The notes: generated by a model not told the origin, from the letters alone. Positions 45,474 through 54,956 are shown, counted from the first letter of the stretch. The stretch: DNA of 64,000 nucleotides from an uncultured Ruminococcus sp. (GCA_902762375.1 CACWNY010000001.1:62001-126000), one strand, 5' to 3'. Translations and numbers: made by a program.

Positions 45474-45668
45474 ATGTGTGAGAAATGCAAAAAGTTAAAA
45501 GAAATCAATCTGAACTTCAACAACAAAATCGTACTGCTTGTGTCAGTAATTACGGCTGTGACAGCGATTGTTGCTACTGTTACGACACTGATTATCATTA
45601 ACGAACGCAGAAAAAAGAAAAAAGAAGAACAGGAACTGGACAATTATCTTGACTCTTCTATTCAGTAA
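45474..45668 (+). CDS. Small single-helix membrane protein
   Basis: 64 aa, ATG after AGGGAGG. N-terminal MCEKCKKLKE with a CxxC pair, one transmembrane helix (about 19-42, rich in Val, Ile, Thr, Ala), then a strongly charged tail (NERRKKKKEEQELDNYLDSS). Own promoter and terminator support a real gene. Function unknown. Confidence 0.7.
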   Translation: MCEKCKKLKEINLNFNNKIVLLVSVITAVTAIVATVTTLIIINERRKKKKEEQELDNYLDSSIQ

Positions 45669-45686
45669 TGACAGACAATGAAAAAA

Positions 45687-45720
45687 CCGTACAGCCTCTT
45701 ATCTGGTTGTACGGCTTTTT
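45687..45720 (+). terminator. Rho-independent terminator
   Basis: CCGTACAGCC (45687-45696) pairs with GGTTGTACGG (45705-45714), then TTTTT (the stem includes one mismatch). Confidence 0.88.
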
Positions 45721-45728
45721 GCTGATTA

Positions 45729-45999
45729 GGTTAAGGGCGTTGCCCTTAACAATCCTATCAGGGGCGTTGCCCCTGAACCCCACAAACTTTTTGAAAAAAG
45801 TTTGACCAAAAACTTTTTTGGCTCACTTCGTTCGGAAATCTTTATCCGAAAATTGGCGGTGAAACTTAAAAGTTTTTTGTCCACTTTTTTTCAAAAAAGT
45901 GGGCGGGGTCAAGGGGCGGCAGCCCCTTGTGGGATTTTTAAGGGCGAAGCCCTTAAACTCCTCAAAATCCAAACAAAATTTGCGTAAGCAAATTTTGAT
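45729..45999. repeat. Dispersed hairpin repeat, inverted pair (copy 12)
   Basis: Minus unit with TTAAGGGCGTTGCCCTTAA, CAGGGGCGTTGCCCCTG and AAACTTTTTGAAAAAAGTTT stems; spacer GGCTCACTTCGTTCGG; plus unit with CCCACTTTTTT, AAGGGGCGGCAGCCCCTT, TTTAAGGGCGAAGCCCTTAAA and AAAATTTGCGTAAGCAAATTTT. Fills most of the gap before the first pullulanase. Confidence 0.9.
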
Positions 46000-46101
46000 A
46001 ATTATCTATACATACAAAAAAATGCCATTGGATTAGACAAAATGTACAATAAGTTACAGATAATTTCTCTATGCAAAGCAAAAATAGTTTTTGTAAATGA
46101 A

Positions 46102-46130
46102 TTGTAAATAATTGATAAATATGCTAAAAT
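46102..46130 (+). promoter_or_regulatory. Probable promoter of the first pullulanase gene
   Basis: TTGTAA (46102-46107), 17-bp spacer, TAAAAT (46125-46130). If used, the transcript begins near 46137, which argues for a start codon further down than 46146. Confidence 0.5.
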
Positions 46131-46145
46131 AACTCAAAGGTATAT

Positions 46146-48464
46146 GTGCAATACATTCTAAAGCCGACAGGGAAACTTTGGTATATAGGCACATATCAGA
46201 TTTTTGAACTATGGAAAGTGGTGAGTAAATTGTTCAGTTTTTCAGAAACGGAAAGAGAAACAAATATTTCGGCAAAAGAAAATCTTTCCCTGACAGCAGA
46301 AGAACTCGACAAATTCGCTTATGACGGTGAGGATTTGGGAGCGGTTTATACCAAAGAAAGTACAACTTTTAAGGTATGGTCACCCACAGCAAGCGAAGTT
46401 GTTCTGAATTTGTACAGTACGGGTAGTGATGAAGAGGAAAACGCACAGAAACTGGAAAGTCAGAACATGAGTTATGACGAAAGTAATGGTGTGTGGAGTA
46501 TCACTGTTACAGGTGACCTGAAAAACACTTATTATACCTACTCAGTTACCAATGACGAACAGACAAGGGAAGTTGTGGATATCTATGCCAAAGCGGTAGG
46601 TGTCAACGGCAACAGAGGAATGGTTGTTGATTTGAGTGATACGAACCCTGAAAACTGGGAAAATGATAAGAATATTTTTGTTGACCATCAGACACAAGCT
46701 ATTGTCTGGGAAGTTCATGTAAGAGATTTTTCAGAAAATCCCAACAGCGGTATCAGTGAAGAAAACAGAGGAAAATATCTTGCTTTCACCGAAAAAGAAA
46801 CCACACTCCCTGACAATCCTAAAATTCCCACAGGTATCAACTATGTCAAACAGCTTGGTGTTACCCATGTACAGATTAACCCCATGTTTGATTACGGTTC
46901 TGTTGATGAAACCAAAGCAGGTGGAGAGGAATATAACTGGGGATATGACCCGAAAAACTACAATGTTCCTGAAGGTTGCTACTCTAAAAATCCTTATGAC
47001 GGTAATGTGAGAATTAACGAAGTCAAACAAATGGTACAAGCCTTACATAGTGAAGGTCTTGGTGTCATTATGGATGTGGTTTATAACCATACCTATGAAC
47101 AGGAGAACAGCTTTTTCAACATGACTGTTCCGAAATATTACTATCGTTTTGAAGAGGACGGCAGTTGGATGGCACATTCTTTCTGTGGTGACGACACCGC
47201 TTCAGAAAGAGCAATGTACAGCAAGTTCATGGTAGATTCGGTTTACTACTGGGCTAAGGAATATCATCTGGACGGTTTCCGTTTTGACATTATGAGTTTG
47301 CACGATATCGAAACTATGCGGAAAATCAGAGAGAAACTCGATACCCTTGACCGCCGTATCATTATTTTTGGTGAAGCATGGGATATGGGCGAAGTAGAAG
47401 GTGTTGAATTTGCTACACAGAAAAACATTTCTAAACTTGACAGAGTAGGAGCTTTCAATGACGGCATAAGAGATAGCGTCAAGGGAAGTGTCTTTGAGAT
47501 TGACGAAAAAGGCTTTGTTCAGGGTGACGGAAAAGCGGACAAAGTACAGAATGGTATTCTCGGAGCAACCAATGAATGGGCAGATACTCCTGCAAACACG
47601 GTTACCTTTATCTCCTGTCATGACAACATGACCCTTTACGACAAAATTGTTGCTACTGTTATCGGCAAAGAGGATATCAGTCAGTATAGAAAGCGTCACG
47701 AAAATGTTGTGGAAATGAATAAATTAGCGTCAGCTATCGAATTTACTTCACAAGGTATGGCGTTTATGGTGGCAGGCGAAGAAATGGCTCGTTCCAAAGA
47801 CGGCGAACACAACAGCTATAAATCTTCACCCGAACTTAACCGTATAGACTGGGAAAACCTTGTCCGATTTGGTGACCTTACCGCTTACTACAAAGGTCTT
47901 ATTGACCTCAGAAAGAATTTTGCTCCTTTCACGGACAATACAAGAACTTCTATCAAAAATATGCAGATGTTCAGCAATACCGATGAAAATACCATAGGTT
48001 TCCTGATGGAGAACGCTCTCAACGATAAACAGTGGAAGAAAGTTTTGTGTCTGTTCAACGGTGATACCGAAAAAGCAGTTGAATTTGAACTTGATGACGA
48101 AGTATTGAATACGCAATGGGTAGTTGTTGTCAACGGAGAAAAAGCAGGTGTGGAAAGTTTAGGAGTAATCGACAATGCCAAAATTGTTGTTCCCAGAACA
48201 TCAGCAATGGTACTTGTGGATAAAGAGAGTTTCGACAAAGTTTCCTTGACCACAGATAAAACTTTACAGAACGCTTTATGGGATGCTGTTGCCGATATCA
48301 AATCCCAGAACACCAAAGCGATTGTCAAATCTGACAAGAAAATTCCGAAGAAAAAACGCAAGGCATTAAAAGTTGTCGGAGCAGTATTGGGTTCAGCGGT
48401 AGCGGTTGCGTCTACAGTGGCAGGTATTGCGGTAGTCAAGAAGAAGAGAAAATCCAAAAAGTAA
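46146..48464 (+). CDS. Type I pullulanase (GH13) with C-terminal membrane anchor
   Basis: Up to 772 aa. Cleaves alpha-1,6 branches of pullulan, amylopectin or glycogen. An N-terminal CBM48-like domain (YTKESTTFKVWSPTASEVVLNL) is followed by the GH13 barrel with the type I signature YNWGYDPKNYN; catalytic Asp381 (GFRFDI), Glu410 (FGEAWD) and Asp493 (SCHDN). There is no signal peptide. The last 40 residues are a basic stretch, one Ala/Val-rich hydrophobic helix and KKKRKSKK. The protein is therefore probably cytoplasmic but membrane-held, perhaps for glycogen or imported dextrin. The start is uncertain: GTG 46146 is almost at the predicted transcript start; GTG 46221 or TTG 46230 are alternatives. 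A related secreted enzyme follows. Confidence 0.88.
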   Translation: MQYILKPTGKLWYIGTYQIFELWKVVSKLFSFSETERETNISAKENLSLTAEELDKFAYDGEDLGAVYTKESTTFKVWSPTASEVVLNLYSTGSDEEENAQKLESQNMSYDESNGVWSITVTGDLKNTYYTYSVTNDEQTREVVDIYAKAVGVNGNRGMVVDLSDTNPENWENDKNIFVDHQTQAIVWEVHVRDFSENPNSGISEENRGKYLAFTEKETTLPDNPKIPTGINYVKQLGVTHVQINPMFDYGSVDETKAGGEEYNWGYDPKNYNVPEGCYSKNPYDGNVRINEVKQMVQALHSEGLGVIMDVVYNHTYEQENSFFNMTVPKYYYRFEEDGSWMAHSFCGDDTASERAMYSKFMVDSVYYWAKEYHLDGFRFDIMSLHDIETMRKIREKLDTLDRRIIIFGEAWDMGEVEGVEFATQKNISKLDRVGAFNDGIRDSVKGSVFEIDEKGFVQGDGKADKVQNGILGATNEWADTPANTVTFISCHDNMTLYDKIVATVIGKEDISQYRKRHENVVEMNKLASAIEFTSQGMAFMVAGEEMARSKDGEHNSYKSSPELNRIDWENLVRFGDLTAYYKGLIDLRKNFAPFTDNTRTSIKNMQMFSNTDENTIGFLMENALNDKQWKKVLCLFNGDTEKAVEFELDDEVLNTQWVVVVNGEKAGVESLGVIDNAKIVVPRTSAMVLVDKESFDKVSLTTDKTLQNALWDAVADIKSQNTKAIVKSDKKIPKKKRKALKVVGAVLGSAVAVASTVAGIAVVKKKRKSKK

Positions 48465-48493
48465 TTTTCCAGTTTGCCGAAAGCAAATTACCA

Positions 48494-48584
48494 TAAAAGT
48501 TTTTGTCCCACTTTTTTCAAAAAGTGGGTGGGGTTAAGGGGCAAAGCCCCTTAGCAGGATTGTCAAGGGTGGCAACCCTTGACC
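48494..48584 (+). repeat. Dispersed hairpin repeat, copy 13
   Basis: Short plus-orientation copy: CCCACTTTTTTCAAAAAGTGGG, AAGGGGCAAAGCCCCTT and GTCAAGGGTGGCAACCCTTGAC. It lies between the two pullulanase genes. Confidence 0.85.
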
Positions 48585-48597
48585 TACAAGTGTTGTT

Positions 48598-48622
48598 AAT
48601 CTTTGTACACAGCACAAAGATT
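48598..48622 (+). promoter_or_regulatory. 9-bp inverted repeat upstream of the dockerin pullulanase
   Basis: AATCTTTGT (48598-48606) and ACAAAGATT (48614-48622) with a 7-bp centre, next to TATATAAAA. This is a possible operator, or a leader hairpin; no T-run follows. It ends 15 bp before the ribosome site. Confidence 0.5.
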
Positions 48623-48653
48623 ATATAAAAAATTCACAGGGAGGACTAAATCA

Positions 48654-51600
48654 GTGAAACGCAATAAGATAATTGCAGGATTGCTTGTCTGTATGATGGT
48701 AAGTTCCACGATGGCGGTAGCCGTATCGGCAGATGAAACCATTACCAATCCGTATGAGGCACAGGCTGTCGAATACGACAAAAAAGCATACGCAGGCAAT
48801 GACCTTGGGGCGAATTATACCCCCGAACAAACCACATTCAAATTCTGGTCACCGTCCGCTGAAAAGGTAATGCTGAATGTTTACACAACAGGTAGTGACA
48901 GCGAAGAAGGTGCGGTAACATTACCGCCTGTTCCAATGAAACAAAGTGCTGACAATGACGCTATCTGGACAGTCACTATGTCAGGCGACTTTAAAAACAG
49001 ATACTATACCTATAGTGTCACCAACAAAGGTCAGGAAGTGGAAACAGTAGACCCTTATGCAAAAGCAGTAGGTGTAAACGGTGAAAGAGGTATGGTTGTT
49101 GACCTTGATACCACAGACCCTGATGGTTGGGACAGCGACAACAAATTCACCAGAGTAGAAAATCAGTCAGACGCTACTGTATGGGAAATTCATGTCAAGG
49201 ACTTTTCCTATGATACCCGTTCAGGTGTAAGCGAAGCCAACAGAGGTAAGTATCTTGCCTTTACCGAAACGGACACAACCCTTGACAATTCAGGGGTAGT
49301 ACCTACAGGTATGAACTATCTGAAACAACTCGGTATCAACTATGTACAGATTAACCCGATGTATGATTTTGGTTCAGTTGATGAAGCAGGTTCTGATACA
49401 CAGTTCAACTGGGGATATGACCCGAAGAACTACAATGCTCCTGAAGGAAGTTACTCTTCTAACCCTTATGATGGTAATGTCAGAATTAACGAAATGAAGC
49501 AGATGATTAAGAGCATCCACGATAACGGTATGGGTGTTATCATGGACGTTGTTTACAATCACACTTATTCCAATGATTCTGTATTCCAGAAATCCGTACC
49601 CGATTACTATTACAGAATTAACGCAGATGGTAAATTCTCCAATGGTTCAGGTTGCGGTAACGATACCGCTTCAGAGCGTGCAATGTATAGAAAGTACATG
49701 GTAGATTCCGTTACCTACTGGGCAAGCGAATATCACATTGATGGTTTCCGTTTTGACCTTATGGGACTTCACGATGTAGATACCATGAACGAAATCCGTG
49801 CGGAACTGGATAAGATTGACCCGAACATTATTGTTTATGGTGAAGGCTGGTCTTTAGGTTCAACATTTGATACAGGTGCAAAAGCCGCAGCACAGGCTAA
49901 TGCAAAACTCCTTGACAGTCGTGTAGGTTGCTTTAACGACCAAATCCGTGACGGATTAAAGGGAAGCGTATTCCAGGCAACAGGCAAAGGCTATATTCAG
50001 GGCGACAAAACAGGAGCAAAAGCTGTTTATCATGGACTTTTCGCTAATACATTAAGAGGCGGTAACTGGCTGGCACAGTCACCCGAACAGACCGTTACTT
50101 ATGCGTCATGTCACGATAACGCTACACTCTATGACCGTCTTGTTTATTCTATGGGCGGTGAGTTTACCGAAAGATATGACGAATATATCAAGATGAACAA
50201 ACTCAGCACAGCAGTTACCTTTGCTTCACAGGGTGTTGCTTTCATGCTGGCAGGCGAAGAATTTGCAAGAACAAAACTCGGTGACGAAAACAGTTATTCA
50301 TCATCTCCCGATGAAAACAAACTTGACTGGGCAAGAACAGTAGAATATGCAGACTTGCTTTCTTACTATAAAGGTATGCTGGAATTCAGAAACTACTTTG
50401 ACCCTGTCAGAACACCTACTAAACTTGCCAATGCAACAGGTGAGTTCAATACCGATACAGGTGTTGTTAAAGTTGTTTATGCTAACAACGATTTTGCATG
50501 GAAGAATGTTGTTATGTTGTTCAGCAATTCCACAACCGACGAAGTTGTTACTCTCGACAGTGCATTACCTGATAAGTGGGTATCTGTTGTTGATGGTACA
50601 CAGGCAGGTATTGTCAAGATTGACGAATTTAACGGCAGAGATATCACAATTCCCGCAGGTGAAGCATTAATCCTTGTCGACAAAGCAAGCTATGATGCTT
50701 CAGGCATTACCACGACAAAAGGTAAAGTAATTGTCAACCATATTGACGAAAGCAACGGCACAGTATTAGCTACATCTACTATCACAGGTAATGCAGGCGA
50801 AAATTATGTAACAATGCCCAGCAACTCATTCTCTCTTGAATACAACCTCAACGAAGACAGAACACCTGCAAATGCAGTCGGTACATTCACAGACGGCACA
50901 ACAACAGTCAATTATTATTATACACCTAACAATGTTAAATTCAACGATATCAGCGGTGATGGTAAAGTCAGCTTGATTGATGCAGCTCTCATGCAGAGAT
51001 ATATTTTAGGTATCACCACATTCACAGCAGAACAGATTGCAAACGGTGATATCAACATGAACGGTGATGTAGACCTTGCTGATGTTACTCTTGTACAAAG
51101 ATACTTGTTAGGTTATCCCGCACCAAAAGCTATCGGAACACTTACTATTTCTTATGTTGACGAAGATGGCAACAAACTCAAACCTGATGTTGTCAACAAA
51201 GTAAAAGCAGGTACACCTTACAATACAACTCCCGCTGACATTACTTACTATTCACTTGTTGAGGACAAACTTCCCGAAAATACAAGTGGTAAAATATCTG
51301 TAGGCAACACAACTGTTACTTATGTTTACAAACTGAATGCTTTACAGTCAACGGTAAGAATTAAAATGCCCGAAGGTTCAACCGATGTTCCCAATCTTTA
51401 TGTTTGGGAAGAAGGTGGCGGTGACCCGAACTGCGGTGCATGGCCGGGAACAGCAATGACCCTCAACAAAGACGGTTGGTACGAAGTATCTTTTGCGACC
51501 ACAGGCACATACAACTGGATTGTCAACTATGGCGGAACACAGACCACAGACATGACAGGATTCAGTGGTGACCAGTGGGCAATCATTGGCGAAGACGCTT

Positions 51601-51932
51601 CCGCAAAAGTTGTTACAACAACAGTCAATGTCAAGATGGCAGACGGTGTAGAATGGGAACCTTACCTGTATGTATGGCAGACCAATGTACAGACTGGCGA
51701 CAAAGACTACAATCCTCTTGGCAACTGGCCCGGACAACAGATGACAGACTTTGACAAAGACGGTTGGTACACAGTCAATTTCTACTGCAAAGGCGAAGAA
51801 GGAATGTACAACTGGATAGTCAACGGTAACAACGGTAAACAGACCGCTGATAATACAGATGTTACAGGTTCTATCTGGGTAGTCATGGCAAATGACAGTG
51901 AAGTTGCTTCCGTAACTCCCGAAAAACCTTAA
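48654..51932 (+). CDS. Secreted dockerin-bearing type I pullulanase with CBM26 modules
   Basis: 1092 aa from GTG 48654, 8 nt after AGGGAGGA. Signal peptide 1-28 (KRNKIIAGLLVC...VSA). Then CBM48-like (about 45-135) and GH13 with FNWGYDPKNYN, Asp368, Glu397 and Asp488. After the catalytic part: MucBP-like module (about 688-760), type I dockerin (about 762-822; two loops, SGDGKVSLIDAALMQRYI and INMNGDVDLADVTLVQRYL), a second MucBP-like module (825-897), and two CBM26-type starch-binding modules (about 899-987 and 987-1078, each with LYVW...WPG...DGWY). It should debranch starch outside the cell while docked to a cohesin, as in a starch-degrading complex. The internal dockerin position is unusual. 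Confidence 0.92.
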   Translation: MKRNKIIAGLLVCMMVSSTMAVAVSADETITNPYEAQAVEYDKKAYAGNDLGANYTPEQTTFKFWSPSAEKVMLNVYTTGSDSEEGAVTLPPVPMKQSADNDAIWTVTMSGDFKNRYYTYSVTNKGQEVETVDPYAKAVGVNGERGMVVDLDTTDPDGWDSDNKFTRVENQSDATVWEIHVKDFSYDTRSGVSEANRGKYLAFTETDTTLDNSGVVPTGMNYLKQLGINYVQINPMYDFGSVDEAGSDTQFNWGYDPKNYNAPEGSYSSNPYDGNVRINEMKQMIKSIHDNGMGVIMDVVYNHTYSNDSVFQKSVPDYYYRINADGKFSNGSGCGNDTASERAMYRKYMVDSVTYWASEYHIDGFRFDLMGLHDVDTMNEIRAELDKIDPNIIVYGEGWSLGSTFDTGAKAAAQANAKLLDSRVGCFNDQIRDGLKGSVFQATGKGYIQGDKTGAKAVYHGLFANTLRGGNWLAQSPEQTVTYASCHDNATLYDRLVYSMGGEFTERYDEYIKMNKLSTAVTFASQGVAFMLAGEEFARTKLGDENSYSSSPDENKLDWARTVEYADLLSYYKGMLEFRNYFDPVRTPTKLANATGEFNTDTGVVKVVYANNDFAWKNVVMLFSNSTTDEVVTLDSALPDKWVSVVDGTQAGIVKIDEFNGRDITIPAGEALILVDKASYDASGITTTKGKVIVNHIDESNGTVLATSTITGNAGENYVTMPSNSFSLEYNLNEDRTPANAVGTFTDGTTTVNYYYTPNNVKFNDISGDGKVSLIDAALMQRYILGITTFTAEQIANGDINMNGDVDLADVTLVQRYLLGYPAPKAIGTLTISYVDEDGNKLKPDVVNKVKAGTPYNTTPADITYYSLVEDKLPENTSGKISVGNTTVTYVYKLNALQSTVRIKMPEGSTDVPNLYVWEEGGGDPNCGAWPGTAMTLNKDGWYEVSFATTGTYNWIVNYGGTQTTDMTGFSGDQWAIIGEDASAKVVTTTVNVKMADGVEWEPYLYVWQTNVQTGDKDYNPLGNWPGQQMTDFDKDGWYTVNFYCKGEEGMYNWIVNGNNGKQTADNTDVTGSIWVVMANDSEVASVTPEKP

Positions 51933-51944
51933 TTGTTACTCACA

Positions 51945-51986
51945 AACGACCTCAACGCTCTTTAACCGTTGAGGTCGTTCTTTTTA
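51945..51986 (+). terminator. Rho-independent terminator
   Basis: AACGACCTCAACG (51945-51957) pairs with CGTTGAGGTCGTT (51967-51979), then CTTTTT. Confidence 0.95.
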
Positions 51987-51996
51987 AGAACTACCG

Positions 51997-52229
51997 CCTT
52001 TAAAAATTTCCACCTGTGCGGTTGAAAATCAAATCGTTATTGTCAAAATTTGCTTACGCAAATTTTGTTTGGATTTTCAGGAGTTTAAGGGCTTCGCCCT
52101 TAAAAATCCCACAAGGGGCTTTGCCCCTTGACCCCACAAGCCTTTGAAAAGACTTGACCGAAACTTTTAATTGCCATAGCTATACAATGAGAAAATCATT
52201 CCAACCGTACAGGTGGAAATTTTTAAGGG
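51997..52229. mobile_element. MITE-like element with 28-bp terminal inverted repeats, holding a dispersed repeat (copy 14)
   Basis: The left end (51997-52024, with AAATTTCCACCTGTGCGGTTG) and the right end (52202-52229, with CAACCGTACAGGTGGAAATTT) are inverted copies with two mismatches over 28 bp. Inside is a minus-orientation copy of the hairpin repeat (52035-52180), close in sequence to 17578-17745. There is no coding region and no clear target duplication, so mobility is inferred. Together with the terminator this accounts for the 51933-52278 gap. Confidence 0.65.
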
Positions 52230-52278
52230 GATTTGCTAAAGCAAATTTCGTATAATTTTGAACAGGAGATGATAATTG

Positions 52279-52533
52279 ATGGATATTCATGATATCAAAG
52301 TAAGAGATGTGTTGGTTTCAGTCAATGAAATTCTGGAGAAAAAACCGACAGCGACATTCAAAGATGTGATTGCGACATCGAAATGCAAGCGATATTCGGT
52401 CAAAGAGATAGGAGAAATTCTGGAGTGGTTAAGACGGAACGGTATGATAAAGGCAAGTTCAAGATTTGGTTGCAGTGAATTGCTGGAATTTTCCGCCAAA
52501 TCTGTAACAGACGAGGGCAAAAAATATTTATAA
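52279..52533 (+). CDS. Small winged-helix-like protein
   Basis: 84 aa from ATG 52279 with AGGAG upstream. Residues suggest a helix-turn-helix followed by a wing: FKDVIATSKCKRYSVKEIGEILEWLRRNGMIKAS. No membrane segment. Could be a small DNA-binding regulator. It sits alone between the repeat element and the metK promoter. Family not identified. Confidence 0.6.
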   Translation: MDIHDIKVRDVLVSVNEILEKKPTATFKDVIATSKCKRYSVKEIGEILEWLRRNGMIKASSRFGCSELLEFSAKSVTDEGKKYL

Positions 52534-52551
52534 ATTTGTTGACTTTTTCAC

Positions 52552-52580
52552 TTGACAAAATACAGCAAAATCCTTATAAT
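52552..52580 (+). promoter_or_regulatory. metK promoter
   Basis: Consensus TTGACA (52552-52557), 17-bp spacer, TATAAT (52575-52580), upstream of the riboswitch. Confidence 0.92.
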
Positions 52581-52599
52581 ATCCTAAGAACAAATTGAA

Positions 52600-52747
52600 T
52601 AACTGTTTATCAAGAGTGACGGAGGGAACAGACCCTGAGAAGTCCGACAACCTGCTTGAGAAAGTAAGGTGCCAAATTCTGCGGTATAACCGAAAGATGA
52701 GCTTAATTGGAAATAACCTTTCGGGTAGCCGAGAAGGTTATTTTTTT
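52600..52747 (+). promoter_or_regulatory. SAM-I (S-box) riboswitch with terminator
   Basis: Contains the S-box landmarks in order: TTATCAAGAG, GGAGGGA, GACCCTGAGAAGTC, CGACAACC, AAGGTGCCAAATTC and GAAAGATGAG. TTTATC and GATGAG form P1. An intrinsic terminator follows (AAATAACCTT 52711-52720 with AAGGTTATTT 52734-52743, then T7). S-adenosylmethionine binding should turn off metK, giving product feedback. Confidence 0.93.
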
Positions 52748-52791
52748 GTATAGAAATCACTAAATATAGGTGCAGAAAGGAAAGGGAAAGA

Positions 52792-53976
52792 ATGGTTAAG
52801 CATTTTTTTACATCAGAATCAGTAACAGAAGGACACCCCGATAAAATTTGTGACGGTATATCAGACGCAATACTTGATGCGATACTGGAACAGGATAAAA
52901 ACGCCCATGTTGCTTGTGAAACAACGGTAACAACAGGTATGGTACATATCATGGGAGAAATTTCTACAACGGCAAACTTTGACGCTACAGCAATCGCAAG
53001 AGAAGTTATCAACGAAATTGGTTATAATAAAGGTGAATACGGATTTGACGGTAACAGTTGTGCGGTACTGATTTCACTGGATAAGCAATCGCCCGATATA
53101 GCGATGGGTGTCAATGCCAGTTACGAACTCAGAGATGGTAAAAACGATATTTACAATCAGATTGGTGCAGGTGACCAGGGTATGATGTTCGGTTATGCCT
53201 GCAACGAAACTCCTGAACTTATGCCCGCAACGATTTCTTATGCCCATAAACTTTCCAAACAGCTTACGGCGGTCAGAAAAGATGGTACATTACCCTATCT
53301 CAGACCTGACGGAAAGACACAGGTAACGATTGAATATCATGATAACAAAATTGCCAGAGTAGATACGGTAGTCGTATCCACACAGCATGATGAAGATGTC
53401 ACCCTGGAACAAATCAGGGAAGATATCAAAAAATATGTCATTATGCCTGTTATTCCCAAAGAGCTTCTGGACGAGAACACGAAATTCTTCATCAATCCTA
53501 CAGGACGATTTGTTATCGGAGGACCTGTAGGGGACAGCGGACTTACAGGAAGAAAAATTATTGTAGACACCTACGGTGGATATTCCCGACACGGTGGCGG
53601 TGCATTCAGTGGAAAAGACCCTACAAAAGTTGACAGAAGTGGGGCATATGCAGCAAGATATGTGGCAAAGAACATTGTCGGAGCAGGTATTGCCGAGCAG
53701 TGTGAGGTACAGCTTGCGTATGCGATTGGTGTAGCAAAGCCTGTTTCCGTATTTGTTGACTCTTTTGGAACATCAGACTATACCAATGAAGAACTTGCTA
53801 ATGCGGTCAATAAAGTATTTGACCTCAGACCGTCAGCCATTATCGACACACTGAATTTGCGTAACACCAAATACAGACCTGTTTCTGCTTACGGTCATAT
53901 GGGCAGGGAAGACCTTGATGTAGCGTGGGAAAAACTGGACAAGACTGAAGCTATCAAATCCGCATTACAGAGATAA
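52792..53976 (+). CDS. metK: S-adenosylmethionine synthetase
   Basis: 394 aa, ATG after AGGAAAGGG. Makes SAM from methionine and ATP. Motifs: [34 protein letters not shown] and [16 protein letters not shown]. Ordinary length, complete C-terminus. Controlled by the SAM-I riboswitch directly upstream. Confidence 0.98.
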   Translation: MVKHFFTSESVTEGHPDKICDGISDAILDAILEQDKNAHVACETTVTTGMVHIMGEISTTANFDATAIAREVINEIGYNKGEYGFDGNSCAVLISLDKQSPDIAMGVNASYELRDGKNDIYNQIGAGDQGMMFGYACNETPELMPATISYAHKLSKQLTAVRKDGTLPYLRPDGKTQVTIEYHDNKIARVDTVVVSTQHDEDVTLEQIREDIKKYVIMPVIPKELLDENTKFFINPTGRFVIGGPVGDSGLTGRKIIVDTYGGYSRHGGGAFSGKDPTKVDRSGAYAARYVAKNIVGAGIAEQCEVQLAYAIGVAKPVSVFVDSFGTSDYTNEELANAVNKVFDLRPSAIIDTLNLRNTKYRPVSAYGHMGREDLDVAWEKLDKTEAIKSALQR

Positions 53977-53989
53977 ATGCAAACATCAG

Positions 53990-54024
53990 TGCCGTAAGGG
54001 GAATTATCCTTTTACGGCAATTTT
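53990..54024 (+). terminator. metK terminator
   Basis: TGCCGTAAGGG pairs with CCTTTTACGGCA (one loop base), followed by ATTTT. Confidence 0.85.
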
Positions 54025-54039
54025 CGGTATTGTTTAGTG

Positions 54040-54255
54040 TTTAAGGGCGTTGCCCTTAAAAACACAAACAGGGGCTTTGCCCCTGAACCCCACGAACTTT
54101 TTGAAAAAAGTTCGACAAAAACTTTCAGTTGTCATAGCTGAAAGTCTGATAATCAATCTGAACGAAGTGAGCCATAAAAGTTTTTTGTCCACTTTTGGGG
54201 GAAAAGTGGGCAGGATTGTTAAGGGTGGCAACCCTTAACACAGAATTTTAAAGGG
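54040..54255. repeat. Dispersed hairpin repeat, inverted pair (copy 15)
   Basis: Minus unit with TTTAAGGGCGTTGCCCTTAAA, CAGGGGCTTTGCCCCTG and CGAACTTTTT/AAAAAGTTCG; spacer with GAACGAAGTGAGCC; plus unit with CCACTTTTGGGGGAAAAGTGG (loop variant) and TTAAGGGTGGCAACCCTTAA (stems only quoted). Confidence 0.88.
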
Positions 54256-54303
54256 TTGGGAACACAGACACTGTGCGGTAGCCATTTAACTGGAGGAATG
54301 AAG

Positions 54304-54942
54304 ATGAAAAACGGAATTATATTTGACTTAGACGGTACATTGTGGGATAGTGCGTATATGGTGGTAAAAGCCTTCAACGATGAAATCAGGAACTATCCCG
54401 AAGTCAATTTTACACTTACCGAAGAAATGCTGAAATCTCAGATGGGCAAAACAGCAGAAGAAATTGCCCGTGTATTTTTTCCTGATTTATCTGTGGAAAA
54501 AGGTATGTATTTCATGAAAGTCTGTAATGACCGTGAATGTGCTTATCTGACAGAGTTCGGTGGAAAACTTTATCCGCAACTTAAAGAAACATTATGTTGG
54601 TTGAAAGAAAACAATATTCATTTGTACCTTGTCAGTAATTGTGGAGAGGATTATATTCAGGCTTTTCTATCAGCTCATCAGATGAAAGATATCTTTGAAG
54701 ATACCGAATGTCACGGAAAAACAGGTCTTTTCAAAGGGGAGAACATCAGATTGATTATGCAAAGAAATTTTATTGACAAGGCTTGTTATGTTGGTGATAC
54801 ACAAGGTGACTGTAACGCTACACGCTATGCTGAAATTCCATTTGTCTATGCAAAATATGGTTTCGGCAATGTGGCAGACCCAGACTATACGATAAATACT
54901 TTCAGTGAAATCATAGATATCAGTAAGGAAATTTTCTCTTGA
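54304..54942 (+). CDS. HAD-family phosphatase
   Basis: 212 aa from ATG 54304, 6 nt after GGAGGA. Motif I FDLDGTLWDS gives the nucleophile Asp; motif II Ser is in LVSNCGEDY; motif III Lys in GKTGLFKGEN; motif IV YVGDTQGDCNA. A helical cap (about 15-80) is of the phosphoglycolate phosphatase/beta-phosphoglucomutase type. Substrate unknown. Its stop overlaps the ATG at 54942 and a lipoprotein gene follows in the same operon. Confidence 0.88.
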   Translation: MKNGIIFDLDGTLWDSAYMVVKAFNDEIRNYPEVNFTLTEEMLKSQMGKTAEEIARVFFPDLSVEKGMYFMKVCNDRECAYLTEFGGKLYPQLKETLCWLKENNIHLYLVSNCGEDYIQAFLSAHQMKDIFEDTECHGKTGLFKGENIRLIMQRNFIDKACYVGDTQGDCNATRYAEIPFVYAKYGFGNVADPDYTINTFSEIIDISKEIFS

Positions 54943-54956
54943 TGTGGAGGATATCT

